The notes below the pieces were generated by a model that did not search any database, was not told the origin of the DNA, and saw nothing but the letters and a program-made list of their open reading frames with translations. The translations under genes and the position numbers were made by a program. Positions 55,098 through 64,000 of a stretch of DNA of 64,000 nt are shown in pieces (the stretch's first letter is position 1; the number at the start of each line of letters is the position of its first letter). This stretch comes from Acheta domesticus (lineage: Eukaryota > Arthropoda > Insecta > Orthoptera > Gryllidae), in the NCBI GenBank assembly GCA_031308135.1, contig JAHLJT010008756.1, positions 65,440,232 through 65,504,231 of the forward strand, in the 5' to 3' direction.

Positions 55098-55226
55098 CTT
55101 GAGGTAGATAGCGTCAACATCATTGCTTCTGCAGTGTTGTTGTGGAGGTATCAGGGTTCGAATCTCGGTGTCTGACTTTCCATATGTCATATTCGACTAT
55201 GTCAAATTCGACACCAGCGTCTAGAT

Positions 55227-55625
55227 CACGGGTGTCTAACTTGCAATGCCTCTAGGGCTACAACTAAAACCTAAAATATGGTTGCGGGCCATATTTTCAT
55301 TACTCGGGCGATGCACACCTGACTTCCCCGTATTGTTGTTCTCGGCAGTTTACCCAGCTGCTCTGAAAGGCGGGGGGCAGGCCTGCCTTACCATTCATAA
55401 CTCAATGAAAAACTTTGAGATGGTTTTCAATTCTGGATTTACTAGAAAAAATCCTTAAATTTAATCATTAAAAGTATTTACATTAATTGTTCATTCCAAC
55501 AGGGCGCGTGCGCTATACGCAAAATGTTCTCGTCCAACTGTGATGCAATAGACTTTCATTTTTGACTAATAATCTTTAGCGGACCACAATAAATGGCAAC
55601 GCCAGCCACCAGTAGGACAATCCTG
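55227..55625. mobile_element. hAT-type MITE, 399 bp
   Basis: A perfect 8-bp duplication, GTCTAGAT (55219-55226 and 55626-55633), flanks termini CACGGGTGTC and the complement of CAGGATTGTC. Excision restores SINE-A block order. No transposase remains. Confidence 0.8.
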
Positions 55626-55749
55626 GTCTAGATAATTATAGAACCCGGTGGCTCTGAGTGGTAGTTTTCCGGGGTTTCTCCGATCAATACCAGGTGAATG
55701 CTGAAGTGGAACTACTCCGACAAAACGCTATAAATCGCGCGCGATCTTT

Positions 55750-55990
55750 TTTTCATCTTTGTCTCCCTCTTCTCCCTTTACACCTTTGTCTTCTTCTTCT
55801 TTTACACGTTTGTCTCCCTCTTCTCCCTTTACATCTTTGTCTTTATCTTCTTCTTTTACACGTTTGTCTCCCTCTTCACCCTTTACATCTTTGTATACCT
55901 ATTCTCCCTTTACATCTTTGTCTCCCTCTTTTTCCCTTACACCTTTGCCTTCCTCTTCTCACTTTACACCATTGTCTCTCTCTTCTCCCA
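55750..55990 (+). repeat. CT-rich minisatellite inside SINE-A
   Basis: TTTGTCTCCCTCTTCTCCC and TTTACAC/ATC blocks alternate with CTTCTTCTTTTACACG blocks in about eight units of 24-33 bp. This looks like local expansion of the CCTCTTCCTTGTCC...CCCTTACAC part of SINE-A. Confidence 0.75.
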
Positions 55991-56235
55991 CATACACACC
56001 CACACCAACTAGTTTCATGCAGTACTATACCACACAGCTCGGGAGCTTGGAGCGTGTTCTGGCTGGGGCAGTGTTCCACTGGGGAGTTGCCTGGAGAGGA
56101 AAAATTGAAAGTCAACATACAGGTCATACCACAAGTTTCAACAAGGGAGAACGATCGCTCAAGCGATATAAAAAGTATAACACGCACTACACTTACCCGA
56201 ATAATAATCATAGTATTTGATGCTTCGGAAATAAA

Positions 56236-56554
56236 CTCTCAGTGACTCGTCACCACATAATTTAATCACTCAGTGTGTTAATTACTCACTTATTCACTAG
56301 CCCAGACCTATGATTGCGTGATGTGTTGGAATTATGTATTTAATGCAAGCATAAAGTTCATGCGCTCCTCAAGAGAGAATGTTATGGAAATCGACCGCGG
56401 AAGGGCCCTTTTTATGTTCTTCACTCTAGGAAATGAGTTCCTAGAAAGACTAGACTACCTTCTTTAGAAGAGCGTTTTAAAAAACGATTAAGCAATCTTA
56501 TTAGGATATGTTAATCTTAAATCACCAACATCAGCAGCAGCCAGTGTAAATATC
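56236..56554. other. Spacer
   Basis: No feature recognised. Confidence 0.4.
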
Positions 56555-56705
56555 AGTGTAATTAATATTTTTCGTTTCTGTCTTTATTTCTAATTCTCGT
56601 TTCTAATTCTTATTCCTAATTCTCGTTTCTGTCTTCTTTTTAATATATAAAGCTGTTATTTCAAACATTTCTGTCTTGTAAATGATGGACCAACTGATTG
56701 ATATA
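56555..56705 (+). repeat. Foldback element, copy 2 (partial)
   Basis: It shares TTTTTCGTTTCTGTCT and the arm AAAGCTGTTATTTCAAAC, ATTTCTGTCTTGTAAATG and ATGGACCAACTGATTGATAT with the element at 817-992. The left arm is replaced by TCTAATTCTCGTTTC short repeats. Confidence 0.65.
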
Positions 56706-57852
56706 GATATAAATATCAGTGTGTCTGTGAACGGGATGTCGCGAGTTCCACCTCGGCGAGGTGTTGGACATTTACTTGATGTGTTCAATACGAATTGCGG
56801 AAATTGAATTTATAGTCCATGCTATGATTAGAGGTTTCCGTGGCGGTTTTCCTGATCACTCAATGGAGTCTCTGACGCGAGAACTTTCGAGAATTTTTTT
56901 CTTAAAATATACAAACCGTTACTTCTGTTGCAAAATTAATTCTCAAAATAATTTTCTTCTATGAATATTGGACGAGGGAGTGGGCTTTCTACATTTTTAA
57001 CCATTAGTAAAAGAGCAATTTAAAAACTGCATAAAATACTCAATATTACCACAACCTTACTGTACATTTTGTTTATTTTATAATTTGTTTAGTACCCTAA
57101 TTAACGGATTTAGCGGAATTAAGGATTTATTTTTGTTTACTCTTCATTCTACCAGTTAAGTATTTGTTTTCAAATTTAGTTTCCTTACAGCAACTGAATT
57201 AATCAGCACGGATATGGCTAATTCAGTGTTCATAGAAAGAAGTAATTGTTTCTCATTCAATACCCGTAACCCATCACGAAGTTATTTCTAGACGTCTTTG
57301 CTCATGAAGATGTTCACTGTTCACATTCACTATTCACTTCGCAATATAATGCGCTTTTATGAGAGATAACTACTCATAAAACAGCTTCCTTAAGCTCTGA
57401 TTGACATTGTTTGTACAGATTACTCCTTTACTGCGTTTGTTGTTGCTGAGGCAAGACCACTGGCGCGAGATTCCTTTTGTAGGCTATCAAGTGGCTTGCG
57501 TTGTAAGGCCTCAGCCCTGCGGGAGCAATTATCAACCCTTCCGCTTCCTTTAGATAACAGAAAATGAGACTTCACACGAGTTCAAGTACCCACGGTGAGA
57601 GAGGGGAATGTTTGGTGTGGGCGGTGCGAATAACAATTGAGCGCACACAGTGTGCAGGAATTCGCGCCACAAGCATCTCTCTCACTGGTGGAGCCAGCGA
57701 GACGACTTCAAGGGGCAGGGCGGAGAGAACTAGATAATAACAGATGGGATTTTTGTTGTTGTACAATTGTTTCAATGAAATGCAGTTTGCATTGACTGGT
57801 TAAAAATTGCGAAACGCGACATATTTGAGAAAATACTCAAAGCGCAATTAAC
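56706..57852. other. Stretch without recognisable gene
   Basis: AT-rich, with a GC-richer section at 57460-57720. Nothing matches a known family or repeat in this window. Confidence 0.4.
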
Positions 57853-58386
57853 GGCTTAGGTGGCTCACGGCATCAGTTGATGTCACTGCAGTGCCTCTGT
57901 CCGGGAGGTTCTAGGGTTCGAGTCCTGACGGCAGCAAGATTTCTGACACTAGCTACATACCTAGGTCGATTTCAATCGGTGTCTGGAGGAGAATTCTAGT
58001 GTTCAGCTGCTTTGATAAACAATAATTCTCCTATCAATACCAAGCGAATGCCAGAGCAGTTCTTTGACAAAAAGGCGATGAACCGCGCATGATCTGTCCT
58101 TCCTATTGCTGATCCTTTACTTACACACGTGTAACTTACATGCACCGCACTACCATACATATCGGGAAACCAGGCGGGAGCTTCGAGCTTCTTCCAGCTG
58201 GGGCGGTGCCCCGCTGGTAGGAGATACCTGGTTGGGGAGAAACCCCATAAGTCGACGTGTAGGTCGACACTTAATCCCGCGATCCAGAGAGAGATCACCG
58301 TCACTTTCCGCGATAAAACATGCTCTACACATACGGGACTAATGATCTTAGCAGTTAACGTGTCCGGAATCACTAATCAATCAAAA
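57853..58386 (+). mobile_element. SINE-A, full length
   Basis: The ~534-bp copy runs from GGCTTAGGTGGCTCACGGCA (A box region) and GGGTTCGAGTCCTGACGG (B box) to CGGAATCACTAATCAATCAA. It gives a clear view of the family: tRNA-like head (~80 bp), GGAGGAGAATTCTAG block, pyrimidine-rich middle, GCTGGGGCGGTGCCCCGCTG inverted word, and an (AATC)n tail. A short AACGG on both sides may be part of the target duplication. Confidence 0.88.
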
Positions 58387-59979
58387 CGGTGTTTTTAACT
58401 GTTCCCCGCATTTCTTTGAATCATCAAGTTTCAGATTAATAATGTTATTGATTAAGAACACTTCCATATTTAAGCTACCAGTTTAATAATTTAGATAGGG
58501 CTAGGTTTAGTTCAATACGTAAATGAAATGACTTGTACGCTTTCCGCTAATGTGTGCTCACGTTTATTGAATAATTCGTTACCAATTAATTCCTGATTAA
58601 TGCTACGTCATAATGCGTTAATTTATCATTGAAGTACCGTGTTGCATCGTAAAAGTCTCATAAGGGTGGCGGATATAATTATTGTTAGCATTATTTCCCT
58701 TTAATATTAGTATTTTACTCCAAACAAAATCCGAAAGAAAATTACAAAAGAAAGGTGCAGTTCTGCAGAGGATATCAAGCCCTACCATGTCAGTGCAAAT
58801 GGATGAATGCAAAATCAAAAAATAAATGTCTATGTGGAGATAGAAGCTAGTAGTATGTGTATCGCAATATCTTATAATACTACTCATGTATGTTAATGCT
58901 CGTACATTCAGTTAAATCTCTTAACTGTCGTTACGATTTCAGTACATTTGGGTACAATGATGTTTACATGAATAGTACCTGAAAGTGTAAACAGTCTTAC
59001 AGTATACAACAGCAACTGGAAAGAAATTTTGATGTTGTAATCATTGACCTTTACTATCACAAAAATTCAAATATTGACGCTGTTTATGTATTTGGAACTG
59101 CAGAATCACCGAAGGGATTTAGAGTCACAATTCGACGAGGAACAAAGGAGTTATGAGGTTCACTAATGTTACTATTAATGCTCAAATTTTGGAAGCCGAA
59201 TTACACGGTAGGGTATTAAATGGGCGAACAGTATGTTTGTTAATTTGAATTGAGAGTTTTGTTCAGCGCGAGAGGGAATATTGGACATGGTAACAGAAAT
59301 TGATAGGTCATATCTGGGTCACATTTCAAATAATTGATTGTTTTATAATTTTCTAGTACAATGCGAACTTAATCGACACGGTTTAATTAGATATTAGATA
59401 TCGATAGGGCAGCTGTCATACAAATTGCAATTATCTCCTAAAATACAAGGAATAAATATGAAACCTTTTGATTAATAAGTAACTACATAGTATGTTATCT
59501 ATTATTCCCATATCTAAATGAGTATTAGATAGATTCATAATTGAATTCAATAATGTTTGTACTCTCTTTACGTTAAAATACATGAAATGGCCCAATGATG
59601 TGTTTTAAACGGCAGCTGAAAATGCCTGAATGCTGTAGACTGCAGATTCAAGATCTGATTCGTTCTGGTTAGTTCACTTATTAAGTTGAACTTTGACATT
59701 TCCAAATAGCCCGTCGCTTTTATAACTCGCCAGAGTCTGTTAAATTGATTTTTACTCAACGAGAGTTCGGGCACAGTAAAATTGGGTTTTCATCGATATT
59801 CGAAAGTAAATTAGTTGAAGTGCACTAAGACACTGAACTAACATTAACTACAACAAAATCTGAACTATGGATTGTGGCCTTAAAAAATAAGGATTGACAA
59901 TTTGAAAACACATTAAAGCTAATGATATCTAACTGTTAGTTACTTCAGTCTCTGTTGTCTTTTTTTTAAATACTGGAAA
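58387..59979. other. AT-rich stretch without recognisable gene
   Basis: No gene or nameable repeat seen. Confidence 0.45.
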
Positions 59980-60437
59980 GGTTGTAGATTTTCAACACTA
60001 GCTGGATTGCTGTCTGGAGGCGATTTCTAGCAGCCGGCGGCTCTAATTGGTAATTTTCCGTGTTTTTTTCGATCAATGTGAGAGGAATGTTGTACTCTAA
60101 CAAACAGATCAAGAACTGCAAGGGATATTTCCCTCCTCGTTCTTGTCTCCCTCCTCCCTACATAAACACACACACACACACACACACACACACTTTCATG
60201 CGCTGCACTACCGTGTACCGGGAGACCACTCTGGAGCTTCGGGTTTGTTGATGGGCAGTTCTCCGATGTCGGAGACACTTGGAGGGGAAAATCTCACAAT
60301 CCGACATGTAAGTCGGCGCCGGACCTCGCCGTCCATTGGAGGAGGAACACCGTTACCTCCAATATAAAACATTCACCACACTAACGGGAATAATGATCGT
60401 AGCTGTTGACGTGCCCATCAGCATCAATCAACCAACC
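59980..60437 (+). mobile_element. SINE-A, 5'-truncated, with (CA)n
   Basis: It starts after the tRNA-like head at AGATTTTCAACACTAGCTGG. It contains CTAGCAGCCGGCGGCTC, a (CA)14 tract at 60166-60193, TACCGGGAGACCACTC, GTAAGTCGGCGCCGGACC and GTTGACGTGCCCATCAG, and ends ATCAATCAACCAAC. Confidence 0.82.
60166..60193. repeat. (CA)n microsatellite
   Basis: About 14 uninterrupted CA units grown from the CACACACTTACA part of SINE-A. Confidence 0.92.
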
Positions 60438-60439
60438 GC

Positions 60440-60730
60440 ATGTCAAACTGCCCGCTAACGGCCGCCATGCTGCCCACTGTGCCTTGCCTTTCGGGAGAGG
60501 CTGCCGGGCGGCGGGGTGCGTGGACGGCGGGCGGCGCCGTCGAAAGGGAGTTTATCTGCAGGGCGAGCTGCGTTGTTAGCGCTAATCGCACAAAGGGAAA
60601 CTGCTCATAAGCGCAGTGTGCGCTCATTAGCGGTGCACGCCCCGTGAACCCCGCCCCTCCCCACCCCTCCCCCTCCCCCGGGAGCCAGCGTCAGGGCAGC
60701 AGTCACTTGCAGGGCGTCCATGGGCGCCTA
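60440..60730. other. GC-rich segment
   Basis: CpG-rich, with GGGCGGCGGGG and a C-rich run near 60648-60680. No exon recognised. Could be a regulatory island or GC-rich repeat. Confidence 0.35.
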
Positions 60731-60785
60731 GCAAAGAAGCAAGTTGGAAAACCTCGTTGGAGCGGAGGTGTTGATCCTATTTACC

Positions 60786-60905
60786 CTCTATTTAAGCTTG
60801 CATTTGTCCTTAACAACCTGACGCGCAGAACGTAGTGGAGACGGATATGGGTTAGAATTTAGCTCTCGTGTCCTGCCAGTTAAACCTATTTCTAATTTGG
60901 AATTT
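60786..60905 (+). repeat. Duplicated segment, first copy
   Basis: TTTAAGCTTGCATTTGTCC, GACGCG...GTAG, TTAGAATTTAGCTCTCGTG, AGTTAAACCTATTTCT and TTGGAATT recur in the same order at 61090-61205, about 307 bp to the right. Confidence 0.7.
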
Positions 60906-61089
60906 ACTTGAAGCGCAATGGATATTTAAATTTCACTATCTTATAAGAGCAAAATTTGCGATTAAATGCCTATACGTTGCAGCATTTTGTAACATTTATG
61001 CATAATATTTTGAGAGAGAAATAATATGGTCACACACAATGGTTGCAAAGAAGGTAGTGTGAAGATTTTATCGGTACAGACGTTACGCT

Positions 61090-61205
61090 TATTTTTAAGC
61101 TTGCAATTATCCTTAAAGAGACGCGGAGTGCATAATAAAGATCTAGATTAGAATTCATCTCTTATGCCGATCCAATTAAACGAGTTTCTGTTGATCTTGG
61201 AATTC
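61090..61205 (+). repeat. Duplicated segment, second copy
   Basis: Counterpart of 60786-60905: TTTAAGCTTGCAATTATCC, GAGACGCGGAG, TTAGAATTCATCTCTTATG, CAATTAAACGAGTTTCTG, CTTGGAATT. Confidence 0.7.
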
Positions 61206-61233
61206 CAATAGGAATACAACAGAAACTCGTTTT
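61179..61233. repeat. Perfect 16-bp hairpin
   Basis: AAACGAGTTTCTGTTG and CAACAGAAACTCGTTT face each other across a 23-nt loop, followed by a T-run on the plus strand. Function unknown. Confidence 0.75.
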
Positions 61234-61329
61234 TTATAAATTGCAACAGATAGTCTTAAGTTACAAATTTGACTACTTAAAATAACTGAATAATAGAACA
61301 AATATTTTTGCAGAGAAGAAATTGTTATA

Positions 61330-61372
61330 CCTTGCAGGACTGTAGACTGTAGGACTGCAGGACTGTAGAGCG
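61330..61372. repeat. Short tandem repeat (GGACTGTAGA-like)
   Basis: Four imperfect GCAGGACTGTAGA/CTGTAG units. Confidence 0.6.
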
Positions 61373-61699
61373 GTAACCTCATCCTCATTGAAAATAGGAT
61401 GTATTATTTACATAAAATTGTATGCATATTAATGTTCATAACATTTTATATTCAGAATATTAATAATGCAGCCTTCCATAGTGTTTACAACTTAATGAAT
61501 TAAAATTTACTTTGTACATTATTTTTCTGAATTCGTAGTAAAAAGCTGATTAAAAAACGTTTAGCAATTTATTAAGGAAATCAATTTAATACGAAGATCA
61601 CAAACGTGAAGACGAAGATACGTTTTTCTTGATCTTAGATAAACAATACGCATGTACTGGAAAAACAATCCAATTAAAAAAGAATTAAACGAGAAATGA

Positions 61700-62200
61700 G
61701 AACGAAGATGGGGCTAGAAATGAGGAACTAGAGGCCAGAAGCAGAATGATAAGGGACTTCCAACGCGAATGAGGGCTGAAGGTGCGCCGACAAGAGCGAC
61801 GAGGGCCTCTTGAAGCGAGGGTGTGCCCTGATATCGAGCGACTTCCCTTCGCTTCACGAGTTTAGATGAGGCGCTGGCGAAGACGGGCTCTCGTGGCATT
61901 TCTTCCGCCTTCACCGCCAACGCCGGCCTCCTCTGCCTCCGACGCCAGCTCCTCTACCACCGCCTTTGGCTTAGCTTTCGCCATCCCTTCGCGACGCCAT
62001 GCCGACGCCGCCCCTACGCCGCTCCTACGCAGCCGCTACGCCGCCCCTTCGCCATCCCTACGCCTACGTCCCTATGCTGTTCCGTCGCCAACCCGACGCC
62101 GTCCCGACGCCGTGCCGTCTGCGTCGGTCACCATCCCCTTCATTAGAAACGCCACCGTTATCGCCGCAGCCTCCACTGTCCTAGCCGCAAAGACGTGCTG
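61700..62200. repeat. GC-richer stretch with CTACGCCGC-type short repeats
   Basis: From about 61990 to 62120, CCTACGCC/CGACGCC/CTTCGCC words repeat every 9-12 bp. The 111-codon plus-strand frame (61866-62201) is rich in A, P, R and S and is not recognised. I regard it as compositional. Confidence 0.5.
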
Positions 62201-62934
62201 AATCAAGCCCCGTCCGGATTTTCAGACCCTTTGATTCAAGGACAGACTCTTGAGAGTTTCCACGAAGAATCCACTCAGAAAATACATTTACTCGCCAACC
62301 TAGAGGAATTGATGGTCCCGAGAACCAACCGAGTTTGAAGTTCAGACTAAATTCCTCCCTTCGAAGCTCTAGTTGTTAGTATTGCCTCACAATCACCAAG
62401 TAAGATCGTTCACGCCAAACTGGAATTTTGACTCGCAACTTGAGTGGTTTGTTCCACAGTATTCAGCAGGGTTTGGATCTAATTTTATCGGAAACACCGC
62501 GGAATTCATCTGAGTAAGAGTAGTCTTAGCAATAACTAAAGTTTATAGAAGAATGTAGCAATTCAGAGAAGCCCCATGGGCGGAAATGAATACGTGTGTG
62601 CATGCACGGATTGTGTTTCCCTTTCTCCTCTTCCTAGCTCTCTACTATCTTTGGGTTGATGTACAGGGGGATATTCTGCGAAGGAATACTCTGTTAGTAG
62701 GTATTTCATGATTTGAGTCTTTCACCCTTTTGGTGCCTAAAATATCCTCTCCCTGCTAATAGTGTGTACTTAAGTGCAGTCATAGGGGTATGCATCAGTC
62801 TCCTTCATCCATTGCGCCGGTGTCACTCGTATACCCATAGCTCTCATTGTACTCGTACCTATAATTGGACTGGCGTAAATCATGATCTCATCACTCTTAG
62901 TCCTGAATTAGAGGTGGGAGACGGCACACCTAGG
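62201..62934. other. Stretch without recognisable gene
   Basis: No gene or repeat I can support. Confidence 0.4.
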
Positions 62935-63112
62935 TAGGCGCCTGTTGGCTCGTATATGCTGTGCGGTACGTAGGCTAGTACATGTCACACACTCATACAC
63001 TATGTCCCAACGCACAACATCCATTACCTTAATCGAGATTCGGATCCACGGCACGGATGTAATGGATACGTAGGCGCAAATATCTGAAGCCCCTGCGCCA
63101 CTCAGGCCGTCA
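62935..63112 (-). mobile_element. tRNA-like SINE head with body (putative)
   Basis: On the minus strand GGCCTGAGTGGCGCAGGGG (A box-like) is followed about 60 bp later by GTGGATCCGAATCTCG (B box-like) and a body that is not tRNA. A single copy in this window, so only tentative. Confidence 0.4.
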
Positions 63113-63179
63113 AAGAATAGAAGAAAGGGAGTGGAAACGTGCGAAATTGGCGTTGGGACAACAATGCCATAACACATAA

Positions 63180-63270
63180 GCAAACATCCATGACAGACCC
63201 AGGATTTGAATCCGCTACAGTTCGAACTGGGCTGCTAACTTGCGTTCGCCATAGCAATCTCTCATACTCT
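63180..63270 (-). mobile_element. Second tRNA-like SINE head (putative)
   Basis: On the minus strand TGGCGAACGCAAGTTAGC is followed by GCGGATTCAAATCCTGGG, an A box/B box pair at tRNA-like spacing, and then GTCATGGATG. It sits immediately upstream, in the same orientation, of the preceding element. Confidence 0.4.
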
Positions 63271-64000
63271 CGCCGGCAGAATACTCTGATAGTTCTTGTT
63301 CAATAAATTCAGAAGCTGGAAGCAGGAATCAAGTCTGCTGGCGTTACTTTTCTAGTTGAATTTTGCTCACGCTCGAGATCAGTTGTCACAAAAATTTCTT
63401 ATCATATCTTAAGAATATCTAACAGCAATTTCGCAATGTTTTCGAGCAGAGAAGATGGATTTTTCCAGAAATTATGGATTGTCACATCCAGCGTTACTCG
63501 ATGTTGTCGAAGTGGATTTCATTTTTATGCATTGGATAAGTATTACGTTTTATGCTTTGTGATTGCAACAATTTTCAGACACAAGCACCAATTGGGATTC
63601 ATAGAAACTTTACGCATTTGAATATTTTTATAAAAAAATATTTTATAAAGGGTGTTTTATACTCTATTGAGACGTCTCTCTGTCTAGATGTATATATAGC
63701 TATCTATGTAAAGTATTTCCATCTTATTTAGTTAAGCTTTTGATACATTTTTTCTCTCGCAGCTCACGTAGCGTCAAAGAGAAACTGGGAAAAGTCTGAA
63801 TTCACACGTTTTTACACGTAAGCGGCCTGTTTCAAAACGGACGTGCTACTCTTCATGAATTAAACACTTTCCTTCGATCGGCGATAAAAGAAGTTTTGAC
63901 GTTCACATTCATGTGCTCTTTTCGAGTTTATTTTCCCACATTACTCTGTGTAAAAGTAAGGTTTTTATCACCTCTAAATCATTTCCCAATAAACCATTTA
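63271..64000. other. AT-rich end of window without recognisable gene
   Basis: No gene or repeat seen. Any otoferlin-like downstream exon here was not recognisable. Confidence 0.4.

Larger units (their letters stand above)
55098..56235 (+). mobile_element. SINE-A with expanded middle, split by a hAT element
   Basis: The head (GGGTTCGAATCTCGG at ~55159) runs to CACCAGCGTCTAGAT. It resumes after the hAT element with AATTATAGAACCCGGTGG, GGGGTTTCTCCGATCAATAC and CAGGTGAATGCTG. The pyrimidine middle is expanded to ~240 bp. GCTTGGAGCGTGTTCTGGC, GCACTACACTTACCCG and GTATTTGATGC close it. Confidence 0.8.

Noticed and set aside
61866..62201. 111-codon Ala/Pro/Arg-rich frame
   Set aside because: Driven by CTACGCCGC-type short repeats. 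No signal peptide, domain or splice context supports a gene.
1..64000. CRISPR array, bacterial operon or prophage
   Set aside because: No regularly spaced 25-40-bp repeats with unique spacers, no ribosome-binding-site-preceded gene strings and no phage genes. The tandem arrays found are minisatellites or SINE/LINE-related.

Overview
The window looks like non-coding, transposon-dense nuclear DNA of an animal with a large genome, most likely an arthropod and probably an insect. It has no bacterial-style gene runs or operons. It does have spliced-gene structure, RTE-type and other LINE remnants, mariner and hAT transposons, several tRNA-headed SINE families, minisatellites, and small CpG-rich islands in an AT-rich background. 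The species assignment is inference.

One host gene signal is convincing. At 39547-39625 (+), inside a CpG-rich island, there is a short first coding exon. Its 26 complete codons and split glycine resemble the start of otoferlin (a ferlin, first C2 domain), and it ends on a GTGAGT splice donor. Everything to the right of it may be intron 1, since no second exon could be recognised. A degenerate ~147-bp tandem array begins inside the last bases of this exon and carries repeated copies of the exon/donor boundary.

Layout. 1-2.4 kb: AT-rich DNA with two inverted-repeat elements. 2.4-9.2 kb: a decayed non-LTR retrotransposon on the minus strand, split by an RTE-clade LINE on the plus strand that itself carries two copies of one hAT-type element, with matching 8-bp target duplications. 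9.2-11.4 kb: a GC-rich island and a 20-bp minisatellite split by another hAT element. 15.2-19.9 and 23.1-25.6 kb: direct and inverted copies of a ~1.1-kb AT-rich repeat, interrupted by a 3-bp-TSD element and a 1.27-kb hAT element. 26-32.5 kb: SINE copies, a solo LTR, a GC-rich segment and a mariner remnant. 33.7-45 kb: another SINE, palindromic elements, the otoferlin-like exon and its array. 47.5-49.1 kb: an internally deleted mariner and an RTE 3' end. 49.2-60.4 kb: a dense SINE field with nested hAT and SINE insertions, a second tRNA-like SINE, and a C-rich minisatellite. 60.4-64 kb: GC-rich stretches, a duplicated segment and tRNA-like SINE heads.

The dominant interspersed repeat is a ~530-560-bp tRNA-headed SINE, called SINE-A here, with about 17 copies or fragments on both strands. 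Nested insertions with exact target duplications (hAT in SINE-A, solo LTR in SINE-A, SINE-A in SINE-A, hAT in LINE, LINE in LINE) give a relative chronology for the locus.
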